From Catonia carolina (Eukaryota > Arthropoda > Insecta > Hemiptera > Achilidae), in contig JAQMRL010000003.1 in the NCBI GenBank assembly GCA_035578175.1, positions 102,846,969 to 102,910,968 on the forward strand: 64,000 bases of DNA, written 5' to 3'. Every line of letters begins with the position of its first letter. The first letter of the stretch is position 1. This document shows positions 11,529-23,824 of this stretch, piece after piece. The notes below the pieces were generated by a model that was not told the DNA's origin, did no database searches, and saw only the letters and a list, made by a program, of their open reading frames with translations. The translations under genes were made by a program, and so were the position numbers.

Positions 11529-11718
11529 GGCCGCCTCCGTAGCGTAGTGGTTAGCGCGACAACCTACCACGTGGAGGTCCCGGGTTCGATTCCCGGCCAG
11601 GGTCTGGAAGTTTTTTCAAGTCTTATCTTACAGTTACAGTAGCATAATCCACCGTAGTCGCTACTAACCAAGCAGTTGATGCGACTTTAAATAAATTAAT
11701 AAAGCAATAAAATTTAAC
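11529..11718 (+). mobile_element. tRNA-derived SINE (SINE-1, tail type a), full length
   Basis: The head has a Pol III A-box-like GTAGCGTAGTGGTTAGCG and a B box GGGTTCGATTCCC. The body follows, then the tail TAGTCGCTACTAACCAAGC, GTTGATGCGACTTTAAATAAA. The absence of a matching acceptor stem rules out a working tRNA. The tail is the same as that of the Jockey LINE ending at 54077, which suggests mobilisation by that LINE. The B box decides the orientation. Confidence 0.88.
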
Positions 11719-11777
11719 TTAACTTAAAATCTTTTACCAAACTTATTACATTTCAAATCAAAAGTAGAATCGATTGA

Positions 11778-11904
11778 TTTTTTTGTTTTACGTCTGACTG
11801 TTTTGCAAATTCTGCTAATTCAAACGGTGGAGAATGTTGATAAATGAAAGATGAGTGATGAAAAAATGCCAGACCTGACCGGGAATCGAACCCGGGACCC
11901 CGGC
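11778..11904 (-). mobile_element. SINE-1, tail type b, 5'-truncated, with 14-bp target duplication
   Basis: On the minus strand the B box GGGTTCGATTCCC is followed by a body ending in a CAGACGTAAAAC-type tail and poly(A). Exact 14-bp direct repeats GTAGAATCGATTGA flank it at 11764-11777 and 11905-11918, proving retroposition. The A-box half of the head is missing. Confidence 0.9.
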
Positions 11905-11919
11905 GTAGAATCGATTGAG

Positions 11920-14900
11920 TTTGTTAAATATATCAAATTAGAAACCAATATTATATAAATCATTTTTCTTTTCATTTTGCGTTTTTCACTCAAATTACCG
12001 ATTCTACAATCTCGTAGCATAACTAACAGTCAATTTGACTGTTGAAGGTCTCAGGTCAAATTTGACGATATTGAAAAAGTTCTTAATATTTTTATAAAAA
12101 CAGGTTTATGTTGTTTGGAACCATTTTATCATGTTAAATAACTGGATATTTATGGAATCCTTTTGCATCTTACACGGTCTGTGTCCATCTGGTGTACTAG
12201 TTTCGTTCTTCTTGGAAGCCCTTGAAATCAGTAATCAGTAATGAAAGCGGGGTAATCTTGTCGGTTATCAGATCTGATTTGTATTAAAGTATGCCTAATA
12301 CCAAAAAGAAATTCTATTCGATTCTACTTTTGATTTTAATAAGATTTTTTTTTGTAATAAGATTTTAATTAAAGTTAAAATTATATTTTTAATGAATTTT
12401 AATATTTTATAACAATAAATTGTACATACTACGCTTATTTTATCCAGTTTCCTTACAATAATATCTTATAGGTCTGTTACATTCGGAGGTCGACTGCTAT
12501 GTGACCTAAGCTGAGGGATTCGATTCTCGCGTACGGTTTAAATCCTAGTTAATGTTTATAGTTTTAACTGTTCTTATGGTTTTTAACGCAACGTACTCTC
12601 TAATGATCGGATAGTTGATGGAAGTTTTAACAACCAAAGCCATTGTGAAAATAATTGAGAAAAATGAACGGTTGGTTAAACGATAGTGATCGAGTACATG
12701 CAAGGTGGTGGTTGCACTGTAAAATATGTTGTACTCTGTTTTATGTGGAAGGAAGGGAACTATTTTAACGAGAACGACGACACAAATGCATAGCATTGAA
12801 ACTGAAACGTGGCTAATGACAGGCTTTACTTGAAAAGAGTTTTACCGCCTTTTGTTGAAAAATACTGATCAGCTGTAGGTAGTACTTTTTATTCTGATTC
12901 AACTCTTTCTCGTTCTCATTCTCCTTTCCTTTAATGCCTTCTACGAAAAAATAAACCATTTTCTTTTTAAATTATTTGTTTACTGTCAATTCAAAATACT
13001 AATGTGAAACTTTTTTTTTGTACAGACTCGTGTAAACATAAAAAATGTTTCTTTAAAATATTATATCTAATGTGTTTCTAAATCATTTAATATGAGATAT
13101 TAGACGTAAAAAACAGTTCTTAAGCGGGACATTTTGTTCAAGTGTAGTAGTATAATACACGTTCGAATTTAATAAGTATTCTATGATTCTGTACTATTGA
13201 ATTACTAATTAGGTAATAATTACTATTTGAGCATTGATTCAATTAAAGTTTTTAATTTACAGCCAGTTAATTAGGCTAGCTATCATAAAGTAAACTTAAA
13301 TAAACTTAATGAATCAAAAATAATTGCATAAATTTTGTTTTTACTGCTTTACGTGCTAATTTTTTTTAAATTAAATTTTTAATTTTACCTAAAAAGTGGG
13401 AAATTTTCGCAAATATTTTTTGAAATTATATTTTCTACGAATGAAAACTGATTCTTAATTATTCAAGATATGTGGTAAGTAGAGAAATCGCAGAGAAATT
13501 TACAGTGAATATTTTTGCCAAAAAGAATTATTTTTGTCGGAAAATTAATATAATTTAATGAATAAAACGTCAAAATATTAAGCCTAGTTTTTTTTAATTC
13601 CCCAATACTACGCCAAACACAGACGTTGTAGGAGCAGAAAAACAGTATGTTTACAACTATACGACTATAATTATAAAATAATCTTGGTTAATCCAATTGG
13701 TTAATGCAATTATTTTTGAATTTAAAGCTTTAATATAATAACGAATGTTCTAGGCTATATTTAAATTGTGCATTAATAACAAAAATCAATACATAAATTT
13801 CTGCATATCTTCACGTTTTATGCCACGTGGAAGCCAAAATAGTGAGAGAAAACTAATTTTCAGTTCTCTCGTACTTGCACACTGAGCTCTTCACGTCCTT
13901 CGACAAGGGATTTGTGAAATTCACCGTTAAGAGGATCCTAATATTTCAGGTAGTAAGTTTTTCTTTTGTAAATAATAAAATAAGGTCTTATAAAAATTAT
14001 TTATTATTTTAAATTAATCCAGGACAAAAATTTAACGGGCTAAACAATCCATTAAATACATACAAATTGTTAATCTTAAAAGAAATTTTTTAATAGTTAG
14101 AAGTAAATAATAAAAAAAAATTGGAATAGTTGGGCTTCCAAGAAAAGAGAGGTAAAAAAAGAATAATACGAAAAAATCAAAAAATGAAAAAATTGAAGTA
14201 ACTTCAAAACTGGTAAAAATCGTCTGTGGTTGTCAATAGTTGGTTGGAATTATGAAATATGAAATAACGATTAATTTAACCATCTAGAATAAAGGGGTTT
14301 CTTATTTTTTTTATAATGAAAAGTGACCAGTTTTTCTAAAATTCAAATAGTGTTATACTCTTTCAGTTTTTAAAATTTTATCATCTTACAGTGCTTTCAC
14401 ATGACAAAATCGCAAATAGTCTATGTAATTTTTTTAATATTGTAATATTTTTACACAACTATTCAAGAATGTGGGTAATAACTGTGAAGGCATATTTGAA
14501 ATAATTATAAACAGATTATTAGAAAGGAATTGAATGAAAAAGAAAAAAAACAGAATCAAAGAAAATATTTTTTGAGAGAATAGAGGAATTTTGGGTGAAG
14601 TGGAAGTAAGAAAAGATTAAAAAGTAAGGCAAACGTTAATCGCACCAAAAGAAATATTGTTGACTTTTGATTAATAATTTAGGTACTCTGCCGAACAGAA
14701 TTTAATTTTATTGAATAAAAATTTTCATTATTGTTAACAAGTAACAAACATGTACGAAATCAAAATTACTTAAGTAAAATCATTCCAATCGGAAAGAGTT
14801 TTGTATCCTGTTATACTTGATATTTTATTATTATTAAGTAACTGGCAGACAAGTTTTTACAAGCATTTTGGCAAATTAGAGAAAGGAAGGTTAGAGAAGA

Positions 14901-15490
14901 TTGGAGAAATCGGAAGGTTTTCTTTTTGTAATCATGTTAAGCAATTTTATTAGCCTATAATAATTATTATGATTAATTAAAATTAAAAACCATGCATGCT
15001 GATCCAACTCATAAGTAATGCAGATTTATTTAAAATTCTGATTAACAACTGACTGATCTGTTTTAAATTTAAATGCCAACCAGTTTATTTGCACTTTAAA
15101 TATCGCCTCTGCATTTCCAGTTTCTTAAATTAACATAACCTATATCTCTTATAACAACTAACCCACATAATAATTATTTATTATTTATTGTTTTTATTTA
15201 CTAAAAAATGATTTTTTTTAATTATATCTAATTAGCATTATTGATTTAATTTATGGATTAATTTTATTTATTGAATTATATTGTGAGAAATGTTATTTGT
15301 TTTATTTTCTCACGAGACTTATATTATTAAAATACACAAAAAAAATGTTAAAGAAATTTGACTCTCCTGTATCAAGAAATCTCTCTAGTTTCTTAGTTCT
15401 TTAACGTGTGGATTCCACTCCGATTGAGGTCTCCGAATTAAAAAATAAACTTTTTTATATTATTAAGCATCTGAATTTATTTACAATCTG
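11920..15490. other. Unassigned AT-rich sequence
   Basis: A B-box-like GGATTCGATTCTC at about 12517 may be a worn SINE head but lacks a body. A minus-strand frame at 12545-12796 has no recognisable motif. The remainder to 15490 is AT-rich with no identifiable feature. Confidence 0.4.
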
Positions 15491-15496
15491 GTTAAA

Positions 15497-15605
15497 AATA
15501 GTGGTTAGCGTAACTGTCCTTTACGACAGGGTTTCTGGGTTCGGTTCCTGGTCAGATCTTTTTTTATCACTCATTTCCATGTATCACCTCTTTCATCATC
15601 TGCAG
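15497..15605 (+). mobile_element. SINE-1 fragment
   Basis: AGTGGTTAGCG (A box) and CTGGGTTCGGTTCCTGG (B box) are spaced as in SINE-1. They are followed by a CATTTCC...CATCATCTGCA body like the type b copies. The tail has been lost. 15606-16203 shows nothing that I recognise. Confidence 0.75.
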
Positions 15606-16203
15606 TAAAAGTAATTAAAAAGAGTCAGAGGTAAAACAAAAAAAAGGAAAAAATAACAGTACTTAAGTAAACATATGATGAATGTATCAAGTAAACAACA
15701 TACAACCGAACCCATAACGTAACCGCTACCCTATAATGTTTTTAATCAAACTGTCAATTCACAAGTTTACCTTAATATTTGCGAAGAATCCTATGCGCAA
15801 TTAACAGATAACGAGAAAGAATACAGCTTCTTTCAACAAGACGAAGCAACATGTTACACGTCAACGTTTCACGGAATCGCGTTCATCCTGCTTTATCGAA
15901 TGAATGAGTTTTCACTAATGGCCGGTGGCCTCCACGGCCCCTAGAGATGTCTACTTCCGATTTTTTTATTTGAAACTACTTAAAAAGAAAAGGTTTATCC
16001 ATCTAATCTTCAGAATATTGATAAGTTGAAGGTGAACATTCGACGATAAATCAATGCAATTGAAAACTAAGTTTTGTGACAGACGTCTCTACATGTATGA
16101 TCAGTCTGAGCATCGATGGATAACCATGCTCAGAGTGGCCATTTTAAATATCTTTTGTAACTGAAAAGTAAATAAATGCAACATTTAATTTACGTTTAAT
16201 GTT

Positions 16204-16337
16204 ATTACTTTCTCTTGCCTATATGAATATATAGGAAGAAAAGTATTGTTTTCATGTCGATTTTTCGTAATCGAGTTTTCACCGGATCTATACGTTTTCA
16301 GACCCCCTGAACCCAAAAAACATGTTTTTAGCGATTG

Positions 16338-16374
<37 letters not shown>

Positions 16375-16928
16375 CGTGCGCGCGCGTGTGTGTGAACAGA
16401 ATATCTCAAGAACGGAACATCGTACGAACTTGAAACTTGAAACTTAAGTTACATACCACTACCGGACCCGACACGAACATTTTCATCAAAATCGGTCAAC
16501 CGGAAGTAGTAGTTTATTCGTATAATTTTTCACTTTTTTGCGATTTTCTCAAAAACTGGTCCTACGATTTCTTTTAAAATCGCCTCATTTACTCAATTTT
16601 TTATTCTCTAAAAGATAAGGTAGGCGCCATGTTTGCTGAAATTCTTGGTGAGGGTGTTTTTACGTAAAAAAGTGTTTTTTTTAAGATTACGGCTTTAATA
16701 TTAATTTTAGAGCAAAAATGTATATAATAAAAGTTGTAGAGAATGTAAAATTCTACAACTTTTATTTCAAACATTTATTTGTATAACGCTTAGTTTAGCG
16801 GTAATTAGCGATTTTCTGTTTTTTTCTTACGAAAACGTGTGAAAAATCTATTTTTTTTAAGATTTCGGCCTTAGAATGCATTTTACGACAAAAGTGTGTA
16901 TAATAAAATTTGTAGGAAATCAAATTTT
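16204..16928 (+). repeat. R950 repeat copy 3 (tail missing)
   Basis: It begins TTACTTTCTCTTGCCTATATG and contains the TG/GC microsatellite at 16340-16393 and the whole first module. It stops within the second module, near AAATTTGTAGGAAATC. The minus-strand frame of repeated Thr-His and Ala-Arg residues across the microsatellite is a translation artefact. Confidence 0.88.
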
Positions 16929-16929
16929 T

Positions 16930-18458
16930 AATTTTTACTATTATCAAGTAGACCTTAAGTAGACCCCTTAAGAATTTGAGTGATTTTAAATTTTACTTGA
17001 TAATTTTCACTTAACTGCATAAATTTTTCCTTCACAGTATTGACACGTAAGTCCTCATTCATTGCATAATTTGTCACATAATACGGAGCATGAATTTAAA
17101 AAGTTAAGGTTTTAAATCAAAAAGTTGAAAATACAGTTACATCGTTGTTGACGGGTAGTAATTTATGTTATTTTATTTTATTTCACCCCTAACTTTTTAT
17201 TTATTACGGAAAACTAATAGAAGGGAAATTTATGCGTTATTTGCGTGCGTATGCTTATTATTTTACTATTTGAATTACCTATTAAGGAATATTTTCGAGT
17301 ATGAATCACTGCTTTTGTTTTTTTATTATTATTAGTAATGTTTTGGCTATGAAATATAGTCCAACATAGAGTTAAGGAAATTGTAAAAATTTTTAGCTGT
17401 TCCATGTGTATCTTAAATAACCGTTTAAATGATTTAAGAAATTTATTAACACCGATATTCGATTTTAGATGGCCAGCTTATAACCAACCAATAATGTATG
17501 GCATTTGATGTCCGTGTTCATTTTCTATTATACGTGATTCCAATTATTTCAGAAATCAGAAAAAGAATCAAACTTTATAGTTCTGAAAAATGCTACAATT
17601 TTGTGAAAAAGATAGAAAATCAATAATTTCGGAAGTACGTGGGTTATTATTATAATCTTGGTATCTGTTACAACAAAATATACAAGTATTTACGTAAATC
17701 CATTTGGTAGATTATAGTAACTGATTTTATTCAGTTCCTTCAATTTTCTACAGTTTTTCTTCTGATTCTAGCTGGCGTGGCTGACTCTAAACTGTGTTCA
17801 TCGGGTCTTGAGAGAAAGTAGTTCACATGAACTACTGTTTTAGCCATTGACTTAGACCATTCACTGTTCACATGATCGACTGTGTGCCAGCATACGAGTT
17901 CACATGCGGGATTCTTCACAGCGTTTGGTAGATCTATTTAAATAAAGTGATACTAATAGCTTTTTAATTAAATACTCAGCCACCTGTGAACCGGTATTCC
18001 CATTTTAATCCCACTTGTGTGGCCCTCATTTCTCGATGAACAAATCATAGTTTGAATTTATGGACTGGACGTAGAGCCTCATTGAATATTTTGAGAGTTT
18101 ACAAAATACTTAGCTTAAGAGTATTTATTTGATTCCTTGGTACGCAATTTGAGCTAAAGGTTCTTGTTTTATTCTTGTTTTTTGTTATTTCTTGAGTACT
18201 GATTATGTCAAAAATATTTAGCTAATCAAAATGAAAATTTAGGAGTATCTGAAGACCAGTACACGGGTAGTACTTTTACTGAACTAAAATAAGTGAGAAC
18301 ATGAAACGAATATCAGCAAAAAATTATAAAAAGTACTTATTGTAAATGAAATCAAGATTTGGTAAAATATTATAGCCTACAGCTTTTTTGAGTATTGTTT
18401 TTTTAATCCCTAATATGTTTACTGTTAATCTGTTCAATTTTGAACAATAAGCAACCGC
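16930..18458. other. Unassigned sequence
   Basis: No gene or repeat family was recognised. The short frames are unsupported. Confidence 0.4.
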
Positions 18459-18733
18459 ATGACCCAATGAGATGAGTATGATATGTACGACGTGAAATGA
18501 GGTGTAGTTTTGTACAGACTCAGGTCGAACTTTCCTAGAAGAGTATGGTTAATTGAATCCCAACCATAAAATTATACTGGTAACCACTGTCTAGTATTCA
18601 ATTCCGTATAAAATTTTACTTTTACCTTTTTAGTTTACCTTTCCTAGGATTTGAATTAGGAACTTTCGTCTCCGAAAATGATAAGTTAAACAGCTGATTG
18701 GTGGCGACGACTTTACCACAGCTTTTGAGTAAT
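18459..18733 (-). mobile_element. tRNA-derived SINE-2, copy 1
   Basis: Read on the minus strand, a tRNA-like head is followed by GAAAGTTCC, a worn B box (TAATTCAAATCC) and a body with GTAACCACTGTCTA-type and CAGACTC blocks in antisense. It ends at CATTGGGTCA. It matches 20875-21140 throughout, so it is a family distinct from SINE-1. Confidence 0.7.
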
Positions 18734-18734
18734 A

Positions 18735-19070
18735 AGGACATATTAATGTTTTTAATTAAGAGTTGTACTACAAAGTATTATCTTTAAATCTACGTTTCTC
18801 GTCTATACTAACTCACACACCTTTCAACCGACAAGGACACGGGTGAACCTTGAGCTCGCCTATTAATTTTGTAGTCTGGAATTTTTTCCAACTTACAAAC
18901 GCATTAGGTAAACCTTCTATTGCGTACTCCATTCCTATGTGACTTAAGTGGAGTTCTCTTGAGCTTTCAGAAAATTTTTGAACTGTAATACTGATAAAGT
19001 GTTCGCTAATATTCTCAGACGCGGGTATCACGTACATTAAATCACAAATATAAAATTGATATTTTTATAT
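18735..19070. other. Unassigned sequence
   Basis: A 74-codon minus-strand frame (18813-19037) has no recognisable motif and no conserved neighbour. I do not treat it as a gene. Confidence 0.35.
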
Positions 19071-19222
19071 TTAGGTCATGGGTTCGAATCCCGCCCAGGC
19101 ACAGCATATTTTCATATTACAAAAAAATCATTCATTCTTCATTATTACACAGTAAGTTACTACTCAACGTCGTCGTTAATGACCATTGTAGTTGATGCGA
19201 CGTTAAATAAATAAATAAAACA
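19071..19222 (+). mobile_element. SINE-1, tail type a, 5'-truncated
   Basis: The B box GGGTTCGAATCCC is followed by the body, then GTCGTTAATGACCATTG, GTTGATGCGACG and TTAAATAAATAAATAAAAC. Flanking sequences AAAATTGATATTT (19052) and AAAATGATATTTG (about 19223) form an imperfect target duplication. Confidence 0.82.
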
Positions 19223-19224
19223 AA

Positions 19225-20467
19225 ATGATATTTGAGAATGTTTTTTTTTAAATTACACATGTTTATTCTTTGGTGAATGTAAACTTATTATTTACAAACG
19301 GAAACTAAATGTATTTAATCTAATATTTCAATCTCTATTTTACTCTCTCTTTATTGCGTAATTTCATATTGATTGGTGATTGTAAATACAAAATATAATA
19401 GACTACATATTGCTACTTTTATAAAACTAAAAGAAATATATAATGGATAACAAACAGTTAAGTAGAACAGTACGGGAAGTTGCTTAGCCTAAGGTCACAA
19501 GAAAAGATATAATAGTAGGGCATGAAGTACAATATTGTAATTCAAAATAATGGACTATTAATATTGCTTAACATTTTGTATCAATAAAAAATATATAGGC
19601 TATTAATGCAGTATTATTTACTAGATATACGTTGCGGTAGTTCATTGTCGGTGTTGTACAACAGGATGTCTAATAAATTTTATTCATTTTTTGTTTTAAC
19701 AACCTGTAATCTTAAAGTACATTTTGTTTGTAATTTTTCGACCGATTTTGTTACTGTAGGTACACCTGCGTATTATATATGTACAAATGTGCCCTTGCTG
19801 ACTAACTCATTCACTCACCACTCGTTTTCTAACTTCAAGATTACCTAGCGAGCTGAAATTCAACATATCTGTTCTGTTATTTATTTTAAGTTTATATATT
19901 TTTAAATTTAAAACTATTTACAAAAGAATTCGTATACACTGTAAAATGTTTCATCAATTAAGTATTGCATATGTATTTAGCGTTTTTTAAACGAATTGCA
20001 ACATTGAGCGTTATCAGTTTGCTAGTATTATCTGTAGTAAAGTACTTTTAAATAAAGAACTTTAGGTAACTCTACACGGTTAAACTACGAATCACCCAAC
20101 TTGATAAGTTCCTGTACGGTTTCTTTCGAAAGTTAAATTAATCTGATTAGTACAGTTTTAAACGTCCGTATCAAAAGACCGGCAAGTTGGGCGTTTACAA
20201 ATAATAGTAAATTAGTTTTTACAAATACTGAAAAGTAGACAACAACAGTCAATGAGGAATTCATTAATATACTGAAATTCGGCGTTATGGTAAGGGGAAA
20301 TGCTGTAGTCCAAAAATTGCAACACTTTTGATATTTTTTAATAAGTCCCCTTTAGTATTTAGGTAGGCCTACCTATGTTCACACTATTGATACATTTTTG
20401 AAATCAATGTTTCCACTTAACATTTGTTTTAATCCCTAAAGTCTGTACGTTGGATCTGTTCATTTTT
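19225..20467. other. Unassigned sequence
   Basis: The 80-codon frame at 19606-19848 has no known motif and average base composition, and I do not support it as a gene. No repeat was matched. Confidence 0.35.
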
Positions 20468-20849
20468 TGTCAACAGCCGAAAGGCTGGTTTGAACCTCTA
20501 GAGGTTTTACTAAGTAAAAACAATAAGTGAGGTTGTGTACTATTGCCTTCCTCACTGAATTGAAAGAGTATGCTTATCAGCATGCCAGGCCCTCCAAAAA
20601 GCATCTACTTTCCACAATGTAAATGCAAATGAGACCTTCACCGCAGGGTCTGGCTGTATAGTGAAATTTATTACTCTTAGAGGAGATAACTCTGACTAGT
20701 GTCTTTTACACCTCTACCTCTTCTGTTCTTAAATAGTTCAGTCGTATAATTGGCTGACTATGTGATGAGACACAGAACTTTTTTTGTAGCCCTGGAACCA
20801 ACAGATCGAGTGCAATTATTGTAACACTCCACCTCCCCGTTATGGGCAA
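20468..20849 (-). repeat. R390 dispersed repeat, copy 2
   Basis: In reverse orientation it carries the same blocks as 5918-6306: CAACAGCCGAAAGGCTGG, AACCTCTAGAGGTT, CATGCCAGGCCCTCC, CAGGGTCTGGCTGTAT and GTAGCCCTGGAACC. A SINE-2 copy starts about 25 bp to its right. Confidence 0.75.
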
Positions 20850-20874
20850 CTGTTCATTTTAAGAACAATAAAAA

Positions 20875-21140
20875 ACCCTATGACCCAATGGTATGGCGTG
20901 TAAATGAGGTGTCTTCTTGTACAGACTCAGCCCGATCATTCCTATAGTATGGTTATTTGAATTGCAAATATCAAACAGGTAACCAATGTCCGATCACCGA
21001 TAGCCGATGTCTAGTAGGCCTATTCAAATACATGTTAAAATACAAGGATTTGAACCAAGGAACCTTCGTCTCTCCGAAAATCTATTGTTAAACAGCGGAT
21101 TCGAGGTGATGATTTTACCTCTAGACCAACCCGGTGAGTT
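20875..21140 (-). mobile_element. tRNA-derived SINE-2, copy 2
   Basis: On the minus strand the head reads CCGGGTTGGTCTAGAGGTAA (A box), then about 40 bases later GAAGGTTCCTTGGTTCAAAT (B box GGTTCAAATCC). The distal end is CATTGGGTCATAGGG. This copy has the better-preserved Pol III boxes of the two. Confidence 0.78.
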
Positions 21141-21144
21141 ACAT

Positions 21145-22085
21145 TAAGTTTTAAATCACGAAAGGTTGTAAACGAGAAATTTTTGACTAAACCCTTGAAC
21201 AGAGTATTTATTATAAAAAACTGATTTGTTTTAATGTAAATTACCTGTAATTTGATACTTTACTAGTCATTCCAAAATAAGATCTTGAGGGGAAAGTAGT
21301 TTTTGTTAAAGGTACACTGATTAACATCAGTTTGAAAAATTATTTATGTGGATTGTAATGGTGAAAAATACATTGGTTTTTTATACGGGATATTTTGATA
21401 CAACTATAATATTTTAGTTAAATAATTACAAAAATGTAATACTTCTGTATAAGTTTACTGTCAAATATCTTTTGAGCCATCCTGTGATATTACGCGCACC
21501 TCAGTAGTTGTTGTTGTATTATTACAAACGGTACTAACATACGCCCATAATTTATTTATGCCTTTAAGGTACGCCTAATTGTATTAGAAAGTAATGTTTG
21601 TAGTTTAACGCCATATTACAAGTACATGTTTATTGTAACAAAATAATTATAATTTTTTATACGCATTCACTTTTGTTTCCCATATTTAATTAGACATAGT
21701 AATTAATTGAAAAATTTTCAAATATTTGTAGTAAAGAGGAAGTTATTATAATGGAAAATTTGTCATGCAATGTTCAAGAGAAAAAATTATTTTAAATTTT
21801 TGGAATCTTGAAGGGTTTATAATTTACAATTTATTCATGCACACCTGTATGTGTATGTTTATACTAATAAAATCTGAATAATATTTTTATAAAATAGTTT
21901 TGTAAGGATATTTCACCAATATTTAACCTGGACTATTATTTAGTTAAAGGTCTTTAAAGAAGTTTTGTTTTCTACAATTGAAAACATCAATTTTAATATT
22001 TAAATATCACTTTTATACCGTAGAACGTTTTTGTCTTTAAATTTTATTACAGTATTGTACATTGAACTGCCCAATTTCCATATAT
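21145..22085. other. Unassigned AT-rich sequence
   Basis: No gene, Pol III box or inverted repeat is recognised here. Confidence 0.4.
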
Positions 22086-22093
22086 GATATTTA

Positions 22094-22400
22094 ATGTTTC
22101 GAGTGGTAGGGTTTTTTACTTACAAGAGGAGGGGCATCCAGTGGTACATTATTCGTTTAGAACTACGGGTGTTGTCCGTTATTTATAGTAAGAGCCTCAT
22201 TTTCGCTTTAGATGTCGCACGGTTGGGAAGTTCCTTGAAGCTAGGACACGGGGTAGTTAGTTGGGATGGTCAACTAGTCGTTCGCGAAATTTACTATAGA
22301 AGGATACGGTTAGTTCCTTTACTTATAAAGACGTATGCCAAGTCGAAAATCGTAAGGCATCACAATAATACCATTTTATTTATTTTTTTATTGACGATGT
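22094..22400 (-). mobile_element. Jockey LINE 3' fragment, antisense
   Basis: The reverse complement parallels 42350-42535 of the Jockey copy at 41914. Shared blocks are GACCATCC, CAAGGAACTTCCCAAC, GTGCGAC, AAAGCGAAAATG and AATGTACCACTGG. It covers the last residues of the RT ORF and the start of the 3' UTR. The 111-codon plus-strand frame over it is an antisense shadow. Confidence 0.75.
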
Positions 22401-22489
22401 ATTTATTTTGGAAATCGTGTTGTATCTAGAATTAAATAAAAAAGTGGTCTTCTCATGTTTTAGTGCTTTAGAGAGTTTGATTGTTATTC

Positions 22490-22898
22490 AGGTCATCAGC
22501 CAAAAGGATGGTTGGCCTCTAGAGGCTTTATTAAGTAAAACGAGGAGTGAGGTGTTTTACCATTACCTTCCTCACTGAGTAGAAAAGTATACTTATCAGC
22601 GTGCCAGGCCCTCCGAAAAGCATCTACTGTACTTTCCACCCTGCAAATGACACCTTCACGCCATTCACCAGAGGGTCTGGCTGTATAATGATGAAACGCA
22701 TTACTCTCAGAGTAGATAACTCTAGTGTATTTTACACCTCTACCGCTTCTGTTCTTAAATGCTTCAGTCGTATGACCATATTATAACCATATATTATAGG
22801 TTGACCATATTATAAGAAACAGAACTATTTTTTTCTAGCCCTGGAACTGTCAGATAGAGGGTAAATAATTTAACACTCCACCTGCCTGTTGTGAGCAT
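22490..22898 (-). repeat. R390 dispersed repeat, copy 3
   Basis: It has the same order of blocks as copy 2 (CATCAGCCAAAAGG, CCTCTAGAGG, GTGCCAGGCCCTCCGAAAAG, AGGGTCTGGCTGTAT, AGCCCTGGAAC). An extra AT-rich segment with an ACCATATTATA repeat lies near 22776-22815. The 61-codon frame inside is not a gene. Confidence 0.72.
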
Positions 22899-22899
22899 A

Positions 22900-23824
22900 G
22901 AGTTGAATTACGGTGAGCTATAAAACGGAACGTATCGGTTTCGAATTCCGGCTTCACGTTAAGACTCATAAACTATATTACATTAACTTCAGGAAATAAT
23001 ATGTGTAATATTCTGGAAATGTATTTACTGGTAATTAATTTATAGTTTTTCTTTGTAAAGTATTGTAAGATTTTCTTGCCAAATCCATAAATTTAAGATT
23101 CATATAGAGATAAATTTACTATCTCGTAAAGAATCAGACTTTTTAAAGCAATTTTTTAGATACTGTGTTCAATCAGTGAGTAATATTAATGTACTTGGTG
23201 TTTTTCAACAAAAAAATCAATAGTTTTGAAGCAGGAAAGCAAGTTACCCATTTTTGTAAGACCTTCATAATTTATCACGAAGAAATTTTCTATTAAGTAA
23301 AGTGTTATAAATAAAGATAAATATAACTAAGGTTCTACCATAAATATCTTTTTACGGCATAGTGAAAGACATTTATTGCATATTTTTACGGCACGAAAAT
23401 GATTCGACAAATCCGTGAGAAGCATCATGATTGAATAATACATTAGATTGAATTGTGCCCAATATATATTTTATTGTAACTTGGGAAGAAACTCTACAAA
23501 TAATGGATTATGCTGTAATAAGTCGTCACTATATTATTTTTTATGTGGACATGATGTTTTATTTAACAAAGTGTTGTATATTGTAGCTCAGCTTATATTT
23601 TGCGGTATTGAACCTTGGTAATCTATAAAGTTCCGATATGTGTTGGTTTTATTATATATTATTTCTATTACTAGTTATTGTTGACAACAGCAGAAATTAT
23701 TTGTCGATTGAATAACTAGCGTTTACCTGGCTTTGAAAAGAATTTCTTTTAATATTTACACATTTTTTTAGCTGGGTCTTAATACTTACCTTGTAGTCAG
23801 TTCTAAGGGTTTATCCTGCATTAT
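22900..23824. other. Unassigned sequence
   Basis: No recognisable gene or repeat. Confidence 0.4.

Noticed and set aside
11529..11605. Possible functional tRNA gene with clear A and B boxes
   Set aside because: No 3' acceptor strand pairs with the 5' end; the sequence runs on into a SINE body and a LINE-like tail, and similar heads recur across the window.
16185..16409. Frames coding Thr-His and Ala-Arg repeats (also at 27994, 57260 and 62491)
   Set aside because: They are translations of the TG/GC microsatellite and neighbouring R950 sequence; the similarity among them follows from the repeat, not from a protein.
22094..22429. 111-codon plus-strand open frame
   Set aside because: It is antisense to a Jockey RT fragment that matches 42350-42535 on the other strand.
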